Program-made: the position numbers and the translations under genes | Assembly (NCBI RefSeq): GCF_900156805.1 | Contig: NZ_FTOQ01000008.1 | Location: forward strand, 104,228 to 168,227 | Length of the DNA: 64,000 bases | Direction: 5' to 3' | Origin: Roseivivax lentus | Lineage (GTDB): Bacteria > Pseudomonadota > Alphaproteobacteria > Rhodobacterales > Rhodobacteraceae | Notes under the pieces: generated by a model | Database searches by the model: none | What the model was told of the DNA's origin: nothing | What the model saw: the letters and a program-made list of their open reading frames with translations, nothing else | Shown: piece by piece, positions 28,004 through 38,007 of the stretch | How positions within the stretch are numbered: position 1 is the stretch's first letter | How the letters are laid out: every line of letters begins with the position of its first letter

Positions 28004-28957
28004 TCAGCTCAGAACATAGGCCACGTAGGCCGCGTAGAGGAGGGTCAGGCCGATGCCCCAGGCCCGCGTCAAATCGCGCCCCATCAGCACGAAGGGGATG
28101 AGCAACAGCGAGGCCGCCAGCATCACCCACAGATCGAAGCGCAGGAATTCCGGGTCGACGTCGATGGGCGCGATCAGGCTCGCCACGCCGATGATGGCCA
28201 GCAGGTTGAACATGTTCGAGCCGATGACGTTGCCCAGCGCCACGTCCGCCTGCTTCCTGAGCGCCGCCGACACCGTGGTCGCCAGTTCCGGCAGCGAGGT
28301 GCCGATGGCCACGAGGGTCAGGCCGATCACCGTGTCCGAGACGCCGAACCGCGTGGCGATGACCCGGGCGCTGTCGACCAGCAGGTCCGCGCCGACGGGC
28401 AGGCCCACGAGGCCCAGCGCGAGGAACAGCAGCACTTTCCACCACGCCATGTCCGGGTCGGCCCCCTCGAGGTCCTCGTCGTCCTCCGCGCCCTCCAGCG
28501 CGCCGTTGCGGTGCTTCAGGCTGTCGCGGAACGCATCGCCCAGGATCACCGCCAGCACGCCCACGAGGATCAGGCCCGCGATCCAGTCGAACACGCCCCG
28601 GAAGGCGAGCCCGATGAACAGGAAGGTCGCCGCCAGCATGATCCAGAAGCTCTTGCGCGTGTCGTGGCTCGATGTGTGCATCACCGCCAGCATCGCCGGG
28701 ATGCCCAGCACCAGCAGCACGTTCGCGGTGTTCGAGCCCACGACATTGCCAAGCGCGATCCCCGGGGCGCCCTCCAGCGCCGCCTTGATCGAGATCAGCA
28801 GCTCCGGCGCCGAGGTGCCGAAGGCCACGATGGTCAGGCTCACGATGAGCGCGGGCACGCCCAGCCGCAGCGCGAGGTTTACCGCGCCCTTGACCAGCGC
28901 GTCGCCCGCCAGAAGCAGGATGGCGAGGCCCAGGAGGCCCGTCAGATAGACCATCAT
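28004..28957 (-). CDS. CaCA family sodium/calcium exchanger-like antiporter
   Basis: A 317-residue membrane protein with two inverted alpha repeats: VAFGTSAPELLISIKAALEGAPGIALGNVVGSNTANVLLVLG near residue 44 and VAIGTSLPELATTVSAALRKQADVALGNVIGSNMFNLLAIIG near 210. Both keep the ion-binding PEL glutamate and the GNVxGSN asparagine. The acidic loop EGAEDDEDLEGADPD (~155) is cytoplasmic and could sense Ca2+. Likely a cation/proton or Na/Ca antiporter. ATG overlaps the zinc-ribbon gene stop; GAGGGGA is upstream. Confidence 0.9.
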   Translation of the reverse strand: MMVYLTGLLGLAILLLAGDALVKGAVNLALRLGVPALIVSLTIVAFGTSAPELLISIKAALEGAPGIALGNVVGSNTANVLLVLGIPAMLAVMHTSSHDTRKSFWIMLAATFLFIGLAFRGVFDWIAGLILVGVLAVILGDAFRDSLKHRNGALEGAEDDEDLEGADPDMAWWKVLLFLALGLVGLPVGADLLVDSARVIATRFGVSDTVIGLTLVAIGTSLPELATTVSAALRKQADVALGNVIGSNMFNLLAIIGVASLIAPIDVDPEFLRFDLWVMLAASLLLIPFVLMGRDLTRAWGIGLTLLYAAYVAYVLS

Positions 28958-29124
28958 CGTTTCGTCCCCTCGCCGCAGGGACAGGGGCCCTTGCCGATCC
29001 GGAAGCGTCCGCAGGACTTGCACTTACGGCTCGCCAGCTGCTTGGCGCCCGGCACCCGCAGCTTGCCGAACATCGCCAGCACGCCCATGAAGATCAGGAA
29101 AAGAAGAACGATCTTTACGATCAC
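28954..29124 (-). CDS. Zinc-ribbon membrane microprotein (56 aa)
   Basis: A 56-residue protein starting at GTG two bases after the S49 peptidase stop and ending in an overlap with the antiporter start. It has one N-terminal membrane helix (IVKIVLLFLIFMGVLAMFG) and a C-terminal four-cysteine ribbon CKSC...CPCG (cysteines at about residues 37, 40, 50, 52). It is too short for a known enzyme. Its tight coupling on both sides supports it as a real gene; similar tiny genes are found beside S49 peptidases in Rhodobacteraceae, as far as I recall. Confidence 0.7.
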   Translation of the reverse strand: MIVKIVLLFLIFMGVLAMFGKLRVPGAKQLASRKCKSCGRFRIGKGPCPCGEGTKR

Positions 29125-29125
29125 G

Positions 29126-29920
29126 TCAGAGGCCGTAACGCGCGAAGGAGGCGCGCTCCTCGATCTGGTGGAAGGCACTCTCGGCGGCATCGGCGCCAAG
29201 GCGGCTCAGAAGGCCGCGTTTTTGCCCGTAGCGGCGGAACTTCACGTCCTCGCCGAAGCGCTTCTTCATCTCCGTCTCAAGATGGCCGATCCCGTCCGCA
29301 AGCCCCACATCGACCGCGCTGCGGCCCAGCCAGACCTCGCCGGTGAAGAGGTCGGGATTATCGGCGAGCTTGCCCTCGCGGCGGGCCTTCACATGGCCGA
29401 TGAAATTGCCGTGCAGCTCCTCCAGCAGGCGGTTCAGACGCGCGACATCCTCCTCCTTCTCGGGGCGGAACGGGTCCATCATGCTTTTCGACTTGCCCGC
29501 CGTGTGCACGCGCCGTTCGAAGCCCTGCCGCTGCAGGAAGACATGCGCGCCGAACCCAGCCGAGATCACCCCGATGGAGCCCAGGATCGAGCTTTCATCG
29601 GCGAAGATCTCGTCCGCGGCCGAGGCGATCCAGTAGCCGCCCGAGGCTGCGACATCCTCGACGAAGGCGATGACGGGCACCTCTTTCTCCTCGGCGAGGC
29701 GTCGGATGCGCGCGCCGATCAGCGAGGATTGCACCGGCGAGCCGCCGGGCGAATTGATCTCGAGCGCGACCGCCTTCGGCCGGCCCCGGCTGAACGCCTT
29801 GTCGAGCATGTCGGCGACCGACCGGTCCGACATGCCGGCCCGGCCCATCCCGATGGCGCCCTGCAGCCGGACGACCGACACGACGGGGCCGCGCTTGAAG
29901 TAGGTCATGGGATTTTTCAT
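29126..29920 (-). CDS. S49 family peptidase (SppA/SohB-like)
   Basis: A 264-residue single-domain S49 serine protease of the ClpP fold. Features: LEINSPGGSPVQSSLI near residue 46, the nucleophile serine in the VEDVAASGGYWIASAADEIFA segment near 80, the SILGSIGVIS strand near 103, and the catalytic-type lysine region GFERRVHTAGKSKSMMDPF. There is no signal peptide, but short hydrophobic segments suggest peripheral membrane contact; it may degrade signal peptides or membrane fragments. Start taken at MKNPMTYFKRG. Confidence 0.9.
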   Translation of the reverse strand: MKNPMTYFKRGPVVSVVRLQGAIGMGRAGMSDRSVADMLDKAFSRGRPKAVALEINSPGGSPVQSSLIGARIRRLAEEKEVPVIAFVEDVAASGGYWIASAADEIFADESSILGSIGVISAGFGAHVFLQRQGFERRVHTAGKSKSMMDPFRPEKEEDVARLNRLLEELHGNFIGHVKARREGKLADNPDLFTGEVWLGRSAVDVGLADGIGHLETEMKKRFGEDVKFRRYGQKRGLLSRLGADAAESAFHQIEERASFARYGL

Positions 29921-30154
29921 GTTCTTGGACTTAGATTGCGGGTGGCCAGTAAACAAGGGGCGCGCGGGGCTTGGCGACAGGTTGATGCCGTCCGGGCGCG
30001 GCTTGGGTGAGACCAGCGCCACGATGCGGGGCTTTGCGCCCGTAATCCGCCCCCCGAATAGCCGCCGCACCCCGGGACCGCGCGGCCTCTGGCGCCCTTC
30101 CGCCCGATCGCGCAAGACGCAAATCCCGGCAGCCCGCCCCACCCGCCTGCGGAA

Positions 30155-30185
30155 ACGAAAAGACCCCGCCGAAGCGGGGCCTTTC
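30155..30185 (-). terminator. Rho-independent terminator of the bc1 operon
   Basis: On the minus strand GGCCCCGC-TTCG-GCGGGGTC is followed by TTTT. The tetraloop stem lies about 25 bases after the petC stop and closes the Rieske-cytochrome b-cytochrome c1 transcript. Confidence 0.9.
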
Positions 30186-30206
30186 CTGCATTCTTCGTGC
30201 CGGGGA

Positions 30207-31004
30207 TCAGTCCTCGGCGCGCGCCTTGATCGGCTTCCAGATGCGCTTGTTCGTCAGGTAAAGCAGCACCGACAGGATCGTCAGGAACACCACACCGACG
30301 AAACCGGCCTGCTTGCGGGCCATCAGCTTCGGCTCGGCGGTCCACATCAGGAACGCGGCCACGTCCTTGGCCTGCTGCTCGACGGTGACCTCGATATCGG
30401 GGTTGGCATAGGCCACGTCGTCACCGTAAAGCGGCGGCGCCATGTTGATGTAGCCACCCGGATAGGCGGTGTTTTCGTAAAGCACGGTGCCCGCCTGCTC
30501 CATCGTCTCACCGGTATAGCCGGTCAGCAGCGACGCGATGTATTCCGGACCGCCCATGCCCTTGAAGAACTGGTTGATCCCGAGGCCGTAGGGGCCGTGG
30601 AAACCGGCGCGGGCCTTGGCCATCAGCGACAGGTCGGGCGCGCCGACCGCGTCGTTGGCGGGGAAGTTGTCGACCGGGGTCGCGGGACGGAAATCGTCCT
30701 CTTCCTCGTCATAGACCTCGAAGTTCTGCTCGGCATAGGCGCGCACTTCGTCCTCGGAGAAGCCCGGGCCGTCTTCCCAGCCCAGGGACCGGAAGGAGAC
30801 GTATTGCATGCCGTGGCAGGCAGAGCAGACCTGCGTGTAGACCTGAAGGCCGCGCTGCAGCTGGTTCTGGTCATAGGTGCCGAACGGGCCCTCGAAGGAG
30901 AAGTCGTAGTCGATGACTTCGCCCGACGTGCCGGCGGCGTAGCCACCGCCGGCAGTGAGACCCAGCGCCACGAAGGCGGATAGAAGGGTTTTCTTGAACA
31001 TCAT
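30207..31004 (-). CDS. petC: Cytochrome bc1 complex cytochrome c1
   Basis: A 265-residue precursor with a signal peptide ([25 protein letters not shown]), the c-type heme site VCSACHGM (~residue 63), a distal methionine region ([15 protein letters not shown]) and a C-terminal anchor helix before [13 protein letters not shown]. It passes electrons from the Rieske protein to cytochrome c. I use the ATG at 31004 with AAGGAT upstream; an in-frame ATG overlapping the petB stop seven codons earlier is possible. Confidence 0.95.
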   Translation of the reverse strand: MMFKKTLLSAFVALGLTAGGGYAAGTSGEVIDYDFSFEGPFGTYDQNQLQRGLQVYTQVCSACHGMQYVSFRSLGWEDGPGFSEDEVRAYAEQNFEVYDEEEDDFRPATPVDNFPANDAVGAPDLSLMAKARAGFHGPYGLGINQFFKGMGGPEYIASLLTGYTGETMEQAGTVLYENTAYPGGYINMAPPLYGDDVAYANPDIEVTVEQQAKDVAAFLMWTAEPKLMARKQAGFVGVVFLTILSVLLYLTNKRIWKPIKARAED

Positions 31005-31021
31005 GGGTTTCCGATCCTTTT

Positions 31022-32368
31022 TCATTCGGCCGGAGCGACGGACGGCGCGGTCTTGGTGCCGCCGGATGCGGCCTTGTGCGCCTCGAAGTCGGACTCGATC
31101 GTGTCGGGACGCGGCAGCGGCTTCTCGAAGACGCCGAGCAACGGGAGGATCACCAAGAAGTAGGCGAACCAGTAGGTCGAGCCGAGCAGCGCGATGTAGG
31201 GGTAGATGCCTTCCGCCGGCATCGCACCCGCCCACATCAGGACGAAGAAGTCGATGACCAGCAGCCAGAACCACCACTTGAACTGCGGACGATAGCGACC
31301 CGAACGGACCGACGAGGTGTCGAGCCAGGGCGCCAGCGCCATCACGGCGATCGCACCGAACATCGCGAGCACACCGAAGAACTTCGCGTCGATGATGCCG
31401 CCGGTCAGCCAGCTTGCCGCTATCACGACCCAGACATCGCCGTCGAAGGCGCGCAGGATGGCGTAGAAGGGCAGGAAGTACCATTCCGGCACGATATGCG
31501 CGGGCGTCGCGAGCGGGTTCGCCTCGATGTAGTTGTCGGGGTGGCCCAGGTAGTTGGGCATGAAGCCGACGATCGCGAAGAACACGGCCAGGATCACCGC
31601 CAGGGCGAACAGGTCCTTGATGACGAAGTAGGGCCAGAAGGGCACGGTGTCCTTCTCGGCTTCGGCCTTCGAGGTGCGGCGCACTTCGACACCGGTGGGG
31701 TTGTTGTTGCCCGTGGTGTGGAAGGCCCAGATATGCACGATCACGAGGCCGAGGATCAGGAACGGCATCAGGTAGTGCAGCGAGAAGAAGCGCGTCAGCG
31801 TGTAGTTGCCCACCGCGGGTCCGCCCAGAAGCCAGGTCTGGATGGTCTCACCGACGAAGGGGATGGCACCGAAGAGGCCGGTGATCACGGTCGCGCCCCA
31901 GAAGGACATCTGGCCCCAGGGCAGAACGTAGCCCATGAAGGCGGTGCCCATCATCAAGAGGTAGATCAGGATGCCGATGATCCATGTCACTTCGCGCGGC
32001 GCCTTGTAGGAGCCGTAATAGAGCGACCGGAAGATATGCGCGTAGACCGCCACGAAGAACAGCGAGGCGCCGTTCATGTGGATGTAGCGCAGCGCCCAGC
32101 CGCCGTTCACGTCGCGCATGATATGCTCGATCGAGGCGAAGGCGAGGTCTGCATCGGGCGTGTAATGCATCACGAGGGTGATGCCGGTGATGATCTGCAG
32201 GACCAGCGTGAAAGTCAGCACGATGCCCCAGATCCACATCCAGTTGAGGTTCTTGGGCGTGGGGATCATCAACGTGTCATAGGCGAGCCCGAGGATCGGC
32301 AGGCGCTTGTGCAGCCACTTCTCACCCCCGGTCTTCGGTTCGTAATGGTCGTGTGGGATACCAGCCAT
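31022..32368 (-). CDS. petB: Cytochrome bc1 complex cytochrome b
   Basis: A 448-residue eight-helix cytochrome b, single-chain as in Rhodobacter. Heme-ligating histidines appear in two helices (for example [22 protein letters not shown] and [22 protein letters not shown]), and the quinol-site PEWY motif is present in [17 protein letters not shown]. The C-terminal extension [23 protein letters not shown] is typical of the group. It lies between the Rieske and cytochrome c1 genes. Confidence 0.97.
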   Translation of the reverse strand: MAGIPHDHYEPKTGGEKWLHKRLPILGLAYDTLMIPTPKNLNWMWIWGIVLTFTLVLQIITGITLVMHYTPDADLAFASIEHIMRDVNGGWALRYIHMNGASLFFVAVYAHIFRSLYYGSYKAPREVTWIIGILIYLLMMGTAFMGYVLPWGQMSFWGATVITGLFGAIPFVGETIQTWLLGGPAVGNYTLTRFFSLHYLMPFLILGLVIVHIWAFHTTGNNNPTGVEVRRTSKAEAEKDTVPFWPYFVIKDLFALAVILAVFFAIVGFMPNYLGHPDNYIEANPLATPAHIVPEWYFLPFYAILRAFDGDVWVVIAASWLTGGIIDAKFFGVLAMFGAIAVMALAPWLDTSSVRSGRYRPQFKWWFWLLVIDFFVLMWAGAMPAEGIYPYIALLGSTYWFAYFLVILPLLGVFEKPLPRPDTIESDFEAHKAASGGTKTAPSVAPAE

Positions 32369-32380
32369 GGATATTCTCCC

Positions 32381-32944
32381 TTAACCGAGCAGGATGGTTG
32401 TTTCGTCGACGAACTCGGCCAGCGGAACCGGCAGGTTGGTCGGTGCAGGACCGCGACGGATGCGGCCTGCGGCATCGTAGTGCGAGCCGTGGCAGGGGCA
32501 GAACCAGCCGTTGTAATCGCCCGCGCCGTTGCCCAGCGGGACGCAGCCCAGATGGGTGCAGACACCCATCATGACGAGCCAGCGACCCTCTTCGTCGAGG
32601 GTGCGGTTCTCGTCGGTGGCCTCGGCCTCACCCTGGATATTCTCGTTCCGGGCGACGGGATCGGGCAGGTCGGACAGGTCGACCGACCGCGCATCCTCGA
32701 TCTCGGACTGGCTGCGGTTGCGGATGAACACCGGCTTGCCGAGCCATTGCACGGTGATCTGCGAGCCTTCGGACACGGCGCCGACATCGACCCGGATGGT
32801 CGACAGGGCGCGCACATCGGCCGAGGGGTTCATCTGGTTCACGAGCGGCCAGACAGCCGCTCCGGTTGCGACAGCGCCGGCACCGGCGGTGGCGTAGTAG
32901 AGGAAGTCCCTCCGGGTGCCTGCGTGATCTTCTGCATTCGACAC
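32381..32944 (-). CDS. petA: Rieske iron-sulfur subunit of the bc1 complex
   Basis: A 187-residue protein with a Tat-type N-terminus ([23 protein letters not shown]) that stays as membrane anchor, and the 2Fe-2S ligand loops CTHLGC and CPCHGSH. It takes electrons from quinol at the Qo site. Start is a GTG with GGAG about ten bases upstream; the longer ATG frame lacks similarity. First gene of the petABC (fbcFBC) operon. Confidence 0.96.
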   Translation of the reverse strand: MSNAEDHAGTRRDFLYYATAGAGAVATGAAVWPLVNQMNPSADVRALSTIRVDVGAVSEGSQITVQWLGKPVFIRNRSQSEIEDARSVDLSDLPDPVARNENIQGEAEATDENRTLDEEGRWLVMMGVCTHLGCVPLGNGAGDYNGWFCPCHGSHYDAAGRIRRGPAPTNLPVPLAEFVDETTILLG

Positions 32945-33236
32945 GAGGTTTTCTCCGTTCTGGCGCCGGCTGGCCGGCAAGACGTCATGGCCCGCACAGG
33001 GCCCTTTGGTAATCTGCACAGCTACCTAGCGGCCCTGCCCCGCACCGTCCAGAAGGCAAAACGTCTAGAATCGAAAAAGCGCGCTTCTGTCGCGGCTGAA
33101 TTGGCCGGATTCGGCGGCAGGCTCGGCACTTGCGCTCAAGATCGGGTGAAGGCCACCCCGGGCGGCGACAGAATCGCTCGGGCCGGTTCCATGGCCGCCG
33201 CGACAGGCCGGGCGCCTGTCCGGACATGCCCTTGGG
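32945..33236. other. Intergenic region upstream of petABC
   Basis: A 292-bp gap with no credible gene. It should carry the petA promoter. A 7-bp hairpin (GACAGGC/GCCTGTC, 33202-33220) lies 17 bases past the pssA stop and may end the psd-pssA transcript, without a T-run. Confidence 0.45.
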
Positions 33237-33989
33237 TCAGCCCGACCGCCCCCGGCGGCGCAAGGCCGCGAGCTTGATCAGCACCACCGCCACATAGGCA
33301 ATGCACAGCGCGACGAGGCTGATCCAAGCATAGGTCAGCAGCACCGCCCCCGCGAGCGCGAAGGCCACGAGAAAAAGCTTCACGTTGCGCCGCGGCACGC
33401 GCGTCGTCTTGAACGACCAGGTCGGCACCCGGCTGACCATCAACAGCCCCATGGCGATGACATAGATCGCCAGCGCGATGTCGTGCAGCACCGGCCCCTG
33501 CGCGAAGGCGAAGGAGGCGAACATCGGCAGCATCGCCAGCATCGCGCCCGCGGGCGACGGCACACCGATGAAATAGGCGCTGTCGCCGCCCTTGCCGCCC
33601 GGGATCTCCTCCTTGCGGGCGACGTTGAACCGCGCCAGCCGCATGACGCAGCAGATCGCGTAGATCAGCACCGCGAGCCAGCCCAGACCGCGCAAATCCT
33701 CGAGCGCCCAGAGATAGAGCAGGAGCGCCGGCGCCACGCCGAAATTCAGGAAATCGGCGAGGCTGTCGAGTTCCGCGCCCATCTTGCTGTCCGATCCGAG
33801 CGCCCGCGCGATCCGCCCGTCGAGCCCGTCGAGCACCGCCGCGAGCAGGATCATCAGCACGGCGAGTTCCCAGCGCTCCGACAGGCCGAACCGGATGGAG
33901 GTCATTCCCAGCCCGATCGCCGTGATCGTCAGCATGTTGGGAATGAGCTGCACCAGCGTCAGCTTGTCTCCGCGCGGGCCGTCGGTCAT
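33237..33989 (-). CDS. pssA: CDP-diacylglycerol-serine O-phosphatidyltransferase
   Basis: A 250-residue membrane enzyme of the CDP-alcohol phosphatidyltransferase family. The catalytic DGxxAR-x8-GxxxDxxxD motif is seen in [26 protein letters not shown] (~residue 54). It makes phosphatidylserine, which the coupled downstream-acting Psd decarboxylates to phosphatidylethanolamine. The start overlaps the psd stop in ATGA. Confidence 0.95.
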   Translation of the reverse strand: MTDGPRGDKLTLVQLIPNMLTITAIGLGMTSIRFGLSERWELAVLMILLAAVLDGLDGRIARALGSDSKMGAELDSLADFLNFGVAPALLLYLWALEDLRGLGWLAVLIYAICCVMRLARFNVARKEEIPGGKGGDSAYFIGVPSPAGAMLAMLPMFASFAFAQGPVLHDIALAIYVIAMGLLMVSRVPTWSFKTTRVPRRNVKLFLVAFALAGAVLLTYAWISLVALCIAYVAVVLIKLAALRRRGRSG

Positions 33990-34657
33990 TCGGCCGCTCC
34001 GTCCAGACGCGCCAGCACCGTCTCGCCCGCGATCATCGTCTGGCCGATGGCCACGTCCAGCTCGACGCCCGGCGGCAGGTAGATATCGAGCCGCGATCCG
34101 AAGCGGATGAGGCCGAAACGCTCGCCCCGCGCGATCTCAGCGCCTTCCTCGGTGAAGCACAGGATGCGCCGCGCCACGAGGCCCGCGATCTGCACCACGC
34201 CCAGCTCGCGCCCGTCTGCCATGGTGATGACGAGGCCGTTGCGCTCATTGTCCTCGGAGGCCTTGTCGAGCGAGGCGTTCAGGAACTTGCCCGGCGTGTA
34301 GGCCACCGTTTTCACCCGGCCCGCGACCGGCGCGCGGTTCACGTGGCAGTTGAAGACCGACATGAAGACCGACACCCGCAGGCGCTTGTCCTCGGCAAGG
34401 CCCAGCTCGGCGGGCGGCGTGACCTCCTCGATCAGCGACACGACGCCATCGGCGGGCGAAATGACAAGGCCCGGACGGTCCGGCGTGACGCGCTCGGGAT
34501 CGCGGAAGAAGTAATAGCACCAGATTGTCAGGCCGACGCCGAGCCAGCCCAACGGCTCCCACAGCAGGAAAAGGCCCAGCGTGACCGCGGCGAAGATGCC
34601 GACGAAACGGCGCCCCTCGGGGTGCATGGGTTTCAGAAACGTGTCGCGCATCCGCAT
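33986..34657 (-). CDS. psd: Phosphatidylserine decarboxylase (short, archaeal/alphaproteobacterial type)
   Basis: A 223-residue proenzyme. Two N-terminal membrane stretches (~20-50) are followed by [10 protein letters not shown] and [14 protein letters not shown]. Self-cleavage is expected at G187-S188 in [11 protein letters not shown], giving the pyruvoyl serine on the small alpha chain. It makes phosphatidylethanolamine. ATG at 34657 is preceded by AAGG; the next in-frame ATG is two codons later. Confidence 0.93.
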   Translation of the reverse strand: MRMRDTFLKPMHPEGRRFVGIFAAVTLGLFLLWEPLGWLGVGLTIWCYYFFRDPERVTPDRPGLVISPADGVVSLIEEVTPPAELGLAEDKRLRVSVFMSVFNCHVNRAPVAGRVKTVAYTPGKFLNASLDKASEDNERNGLVITMADGRELGVVQIAGLVARRILCFTEEGAEIARGERFGLIRFGSRLDIYLPPGVELDVAIGQTMIAGETVLARLDGAAE

Positions 34658-35054
34658 CGGGCGGCCTTTCGGGTTCTGGATATCGCCTGACCGGGTATCC
34701 AAGGCCGGGCGTGGGCGCAAGAGTGACGCGTGTGACCGTGGGCCCCGCCCAGCGTCCGGTGAAACCCGGTTCGGTAGCGCTGCGTTATGCGCCAATTGGA
34801 CGATCCACCGATGTCGCAAATCTCCTGAGCGCGGAATCAAGGCTGCTTGCAGCCGCCGCGCTCCAGCGCCGATCCGGCCCCACCGGATTGGCGCTTTGGT
34901 GACGTCAGCGCACCGCCCGGGCAACGCCCTGACATGATGAGATAAAGCGCGCCGCACAGGCCTTGCTGCGCCAACCCGCCGGACCGGCGCATCCAGCGAG
35001 TGACCTGTGTCAGGTCAGGCTCTCAAGCGCTCCTGTCCGCAGAACGTAACTTCC
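34658..35054. other. 397-bp gap between GST gene and psd
   Basis: No gene seen. It holds the second copy of the two-hairpin interspersed element (34827-34950) and a 7-3-7 inverted repeat TGACCTG-TGT-CAGGTCA (35001-35017) that could be an operator or a transcript end signal. The psd promoter should lie in the 34660-34820 part. Confidence 0.5.
34827..34950 (+). repeat. Interspersed two-hairpin element, copy 2
   Basis: Same architecture as the copy at 18136: GAGCGCGG/CCGCGCTC outer stem with GGCTGC-TT-GCAGCC inside, then a second stem GCGCC-G-ATCCGG/CCGGAT-T-GGCGC, GGCGCTTTGG, 42 variable bases and ATAAAGCGC. The second stem has different bases from copy 1 but stays paired. Confidence 0.8.
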
Positions 35055-35663
35055 CTACCCTTTCGGCACGGTCTCCTGCATCGACGGGCGCGCGGCGAAG
35101 CCTTCATACCAGCGCGCCAGCGACGGATGCCCGTTGCGCCAGCCGCGCGCGTCATGGCGCAGGTCGAGATAGCCCAGCGCGCAGCCCACCGCGATCTGCC
35201 CCGCATCGAGCGGCCCCGCGAGATGGCTCATCCACCGCCCCTCGAGTGCCGCGAGCGCGCGGGCGATCTTGACCCATTGCGCCTCGACCCATTCGGGCCA
35301 GAACTTCTCGCCCTCGCGGAACCGCGCCTCGTATGTCATCGCCAGCGCCGCATCGAGCATGCCGTCCGCCGTGGCCTCCAGCGTCAGCACGTCCCAGACC
35401 CGCGTCTCGGGATAGAGCCCCGCCCCCGCCACGTGATCGAGATACCGGCAGATCACCCGGCTGTCGTAAAGCGTGCCGCCATCATCGCGCACCAGCGCCG
35501 GGATTTTCCCCAACGGGTTCAGCGCGGTCAGCGCGGGGTCGGGATCGAGCGGCGAATTGGCACCCGAAATCAGCTCGACCTGGTCGATGAGGCCGGTCTC
35601 GATCAGGGTGACATGCACCTTGCGCACGTAGGGCGACGGGCTGAGCTTGTAGAGTTTCATCAT
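35055..35663 (-). CDS. Glutathione S-transferase family protein
   Basis: A 202-residue GST: N-terminal thioredoxin-like domain (MKLYKLSPSPYVRKVHVTLIETG, with NPLGKIPALV and DSRVICRYLD for glutathione binding) and an all-helical C-terminal domain. The SPSPYVRKV start places a serine at the usual active site position. Substrate unknown. The first two codons are both ATG, so the start may be 35660. Confidence 0.9.
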   Translation of the reverse strand: MMKLYKLSPSPYVRKVHVTLIETGLIDQVELISGANSPLDPDPALTALNPLGKIPALVRDDGGTLYDSRVICRYLDHVAGAGLYPETRVWDVLTLEATADGMLDAALAMTYEARFREGEKFWPEWVEAQWVKIARALAALEGRWMSHLAGPLDAGQIAVGCALGYLDLRHDARGWRNGHPSLARWYEGFAARPSMQETVPKG

Positions 35664-35741
35664 GGCAGACGGGCCTTTCGCGCCGGGATCACGGAGGGAT
35701 TTGGCGGCGAGCCTACAGCGCGGCCCGCGACCCGCAAGCCC

Positions 35742-36365
35742 TCACAGTTCGGGCGGATCGCGCATCAATGCGGCCAGAGCCACGAGTTCCTGCCCGACGC
35801 CATCCGCCTCCACGGCCTCCGCCGCAGCCATCCGCACCGCGTCGGGCTTGTTCTGACCGAGTTTCCAGGTCGCGTCGATCTGCTCCACCTCGAAATGGAA
35901 GGGCACGATCTGGCGCATCATCCGTTCCAGCACCTCGGGCGTCATCTTGTCGGTCTGCCAGACGGGCTTCGGGGCCAGATGCGCCTCGGCCATACCCGAT
36001 TGATGATCGAGCATGACGCGCATGTCCTCCTGCGGCTGCCGGATGAGCCGCCCAGTCAGGTGCACCGCGACGTAGTTCCAGGTCGGGACCTGGTCATCGA
36101 CCCCGTACCAATCGGGCGAGATGTAACTGTCGGGCCCCATGACCGCGATCCGCGCAGGCGCTTCGCTGTCGGTGCGCCGCGCGATCGGGTTCGAACGCAC
36201 GAGATGCAGCATCGCGCGGTGCCCGTTCTCCGACAGCGCAAACGGCACATGCGCCAGAAGCGGCACCGGCTCGGCGGAAACACACAGCGTGCCGAAGCCG
36301 CGCGCGCGGGCAAAGGCGATGTCCTTGGCGTGATCGGCCGACCGGAAGGCGGGGTTGGGATGCAT
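35742..36365 (-). CDS. FMN-binding negative transcriptional regulator (PaiB-like)
   Basis: A 207-residue split-barrel flavin-binding protein of the PaiB family. Typical segments are MHPNPAFR at the start, GTLCVSAEPVPLLAHVPFAL, HLVRSNPIAR, WNYVAVHLTG and the late KLGQNKPDAVR. PaiB was named as a regulator of sporulation/protease genes in Bacillus but shows no DNA-binding domain; an FMN or heme-linked redox role is equally possible. It lies five bases after xerC. Confidence 0.88.
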   Translation of the reverse strand: MHPNPAFRSADHAKDIAFARARGFGTLCVSAEPVPLLAHVPFALSENGHRAMLHLVRSNPIARRTDSEAPARIAVMGPDSYISPDWYGVDDQVPTWNYVAVHLTGRLIRQPQEDMRVMLDHQSGMAEAHLAPKPVWQTDKMTPEVLERMMRQIVPFHFEVEQIDATWKLGQNKPDAVRMAAAEAVEADGVGQELVALAALMRDPPEL

Positions 36366-36370
36366 GGGCG

Positions 36371-37297
36371 TCAGCCTGCCTTGGGATGGGCCGCGGCGTA
36401 GACCTTCATCAGGTGCACCTGATCGACCGAGGTATAGGCCTGCGTCGTGGACAGCGAGGCATGGCCCAGAAGCTCCTGTATCGCGCGCAGATCGCCGCCC
36501 GCCTGCAGCAGATGCGTGGCGAAGGAATGCCGCATCGCGTGCGGCGTGGCCGTCGCGGGCAGGCCGAGCTGCATCCGCGCCGCCGCCGTCACCTTCTGCA
36601 CGAGCCGCGGATTGAGCGGCCCGCCGCGCTGGCCGCGGAAGACCGGCGCACCCGGCGTCATCTCGTAGGGACAAAGCCGCAGATAGGTCTCGACCGCGTT
36701 GCGCGCGACGCGCAGGACCGGCACGATCCGCTCCTTGCCGCCCTTGCCGCGGATGCGCAGGCTGTCGCCCAGCGGCAGGTCCGCGCCGGTGAGGCCCAGC
36801 GCCTCCGAGATGCGCAGGCCCGAGCCGTAAAGCAGCGTCACCACCGCGGCGTCGCGCGCCCCGATCCAGTCCTCGCGGCCCTGATCGCCGACGCTGTCGA
36901 TCATCGCCCGGGCGGCGTCCTCGGTCAGCGGGCGGGGCAGCTTCTTCTGGAACTTGGGTGCGCGGGCGGACAGCACGGCGGTCGGCTCGAACCCCTCCCG
37001 GTCGGCGAGAAACCGGTAGAAGGACTTCACCGCCGAGAGCTTGCGCGCCATCGAACGCGGGCTCGCCCCCTGCCCCCTGAGATGCGCCATGAAGGCGCGC
37101 ATGTCGGTGGTGGAGATGCGCGCAAGCGCGCCCAGGCCCTGCGCGTCGCCGCGATAGCCGGTCATGAACAGGATGAAGCCCAGCACGTCCGCGCGATAGG
37201 CGGCCTCGGTGTTGTCGGACTGGCCCTTGAGGGCGCGCGCGGTCTCCAGCCAGGCCTGCAGCGCATCGCGCGCCTGCGGCGAGACCGCGAGGCTCAT
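36371..37297 (-). CDS. xerC: Tyrosine recombinase XerC
   Basis: A 308-residue site-specific recombinase resolving chromosome dimers at dif. N-terminal SAM-like core-binding domain (~10-105), catalytic domain with R in LLYGSGLRISEALGL, K in GKGGKERIVPV, H-x-x-R in TPHAMRHSFATHLL, and the nucleophile tyrosine in LLGHASLSTTQAYTSV. ATG overlaps the DUF484 stop, the conserved alphaproteobacterial pairing. Confidence 0.94.
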   Translation of the reverse strand: MSLAVSPQARDALQAWLETARALKGQSDNTEAAYRADVLGFILFMTGYRGDAQGLGALARISTTDMRAFMAHLRGQGASPRSMARKLSAVKSFYRFLADREGFEPTAVLSARAPKFQKKLPRPLTEDAARAMIDSVGDQGREDWIGARDAAVVTLLYGSGLRISEALGLTGADLPLGDSLRIRGKGGKERIVPVLRVARNAVETYLRLCPYEMTPGAPVFRGQRGGPLNPRLVQKVTAAARMQLGLPATATPHAMRHSFATHLLQAGGDLRAIQELLGHASLSTTQAYTSVDQVHLMKVYAAAHPKAG

Positions 37298-38007
37298 TGC
37301 AGCCAGCGCCGCATCGAGCGCTCGAACACGCCGGCGAAGAAGGCCAGAAGGTCGGTGCCGTGCTGCGGGGTGAATTGATGCGGGTCCTCGGCGCCGAAGA
37401 TCAAAAGCCCCGGCAGCCGGCCCTCGCCCAGATCGAGCTTCAGACAGGCTTCGGAGCGGATCCAGTCGCTCAGATCCTCGTAGATCCGCGCGTCGCCCTC
37501 GTCGATCTGGCGCAGGGTGACCTGGCGCGGCGGCCCGGTGGTCCGGCCCTCGACGACATAGCCGTCGATGAAGCCCGGTTCGGCCACGATCAGAACGCCG
37601 CCCAGCCCCGAAAGCGCGTCGGCCTCGGCATCCGCCTGGGTGCTTTCGAGCACGAGCTTCACGCAATCGACACGCAGGATGTCGGCGACATCGCCGCCGA
37701 GATCGCGCAGGAAGGCCTCGAACTCGGTCGGGTCGAGCATGCGCAGGATGGCGCGGTGCAACTGGTTGGTCCCGGCGAGGTTTTCATAGGCCGCCGCGAT
37801 CACCGAGCGGTGCGTCTCCTCGAGCCGGTCGAGTCGCGCCTCGAGCCGCTCCATCGCGATGCCCCGCAGATCGACGATATTGGCGCCCATGGCGCGTTCG
37901 TTGGCGGCCACGAGGGCGCGCATCAGGTCCGCATCCTCGAGCAGAAGGTCCGGCCGTTCGATCAGCTCGTGGCGCAGGGAAGGGTCGATCTTGGGTGCTG
38001 TGGTCAT
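37294..38007 (-). CDS. DUF484 family protein
   Basis: A 237-residue GAF-like DUF484 protein: N-terminal helical region with LRHELIERPDLLLEDADLM and a coiled ERLEARLDRLEETH segment, then a GAF-like fold (~95-230) with LLIFGAEDPHQFTPQHGTDLLAFFAGV at the end. DUF484 genes sit upstream of xerC across proteobacteria, as here; molecular function unknown. Confidence 0.9.
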   Translation of the reverse strand: MTTAPKIDPSLRHELIERPDLLLEDADLMRALVAANERAMGANIVDLRGIAMERLEARLDRLEETHRSVIAAAYENLAGTNQLHRAILRMLDPTEFEAFLRDLGGDVADILRVDCVKLVLESTQADAEADALSGLGGVLIVAEPGFIDGYVVEGRTTGPPRQVTLRQIDEGDARIYEDLSDWIRSEACLKLDLGEGRLPGLLIFGAEDPHQFTPQHGTDLLAFFAGVFERSMRRWLQ

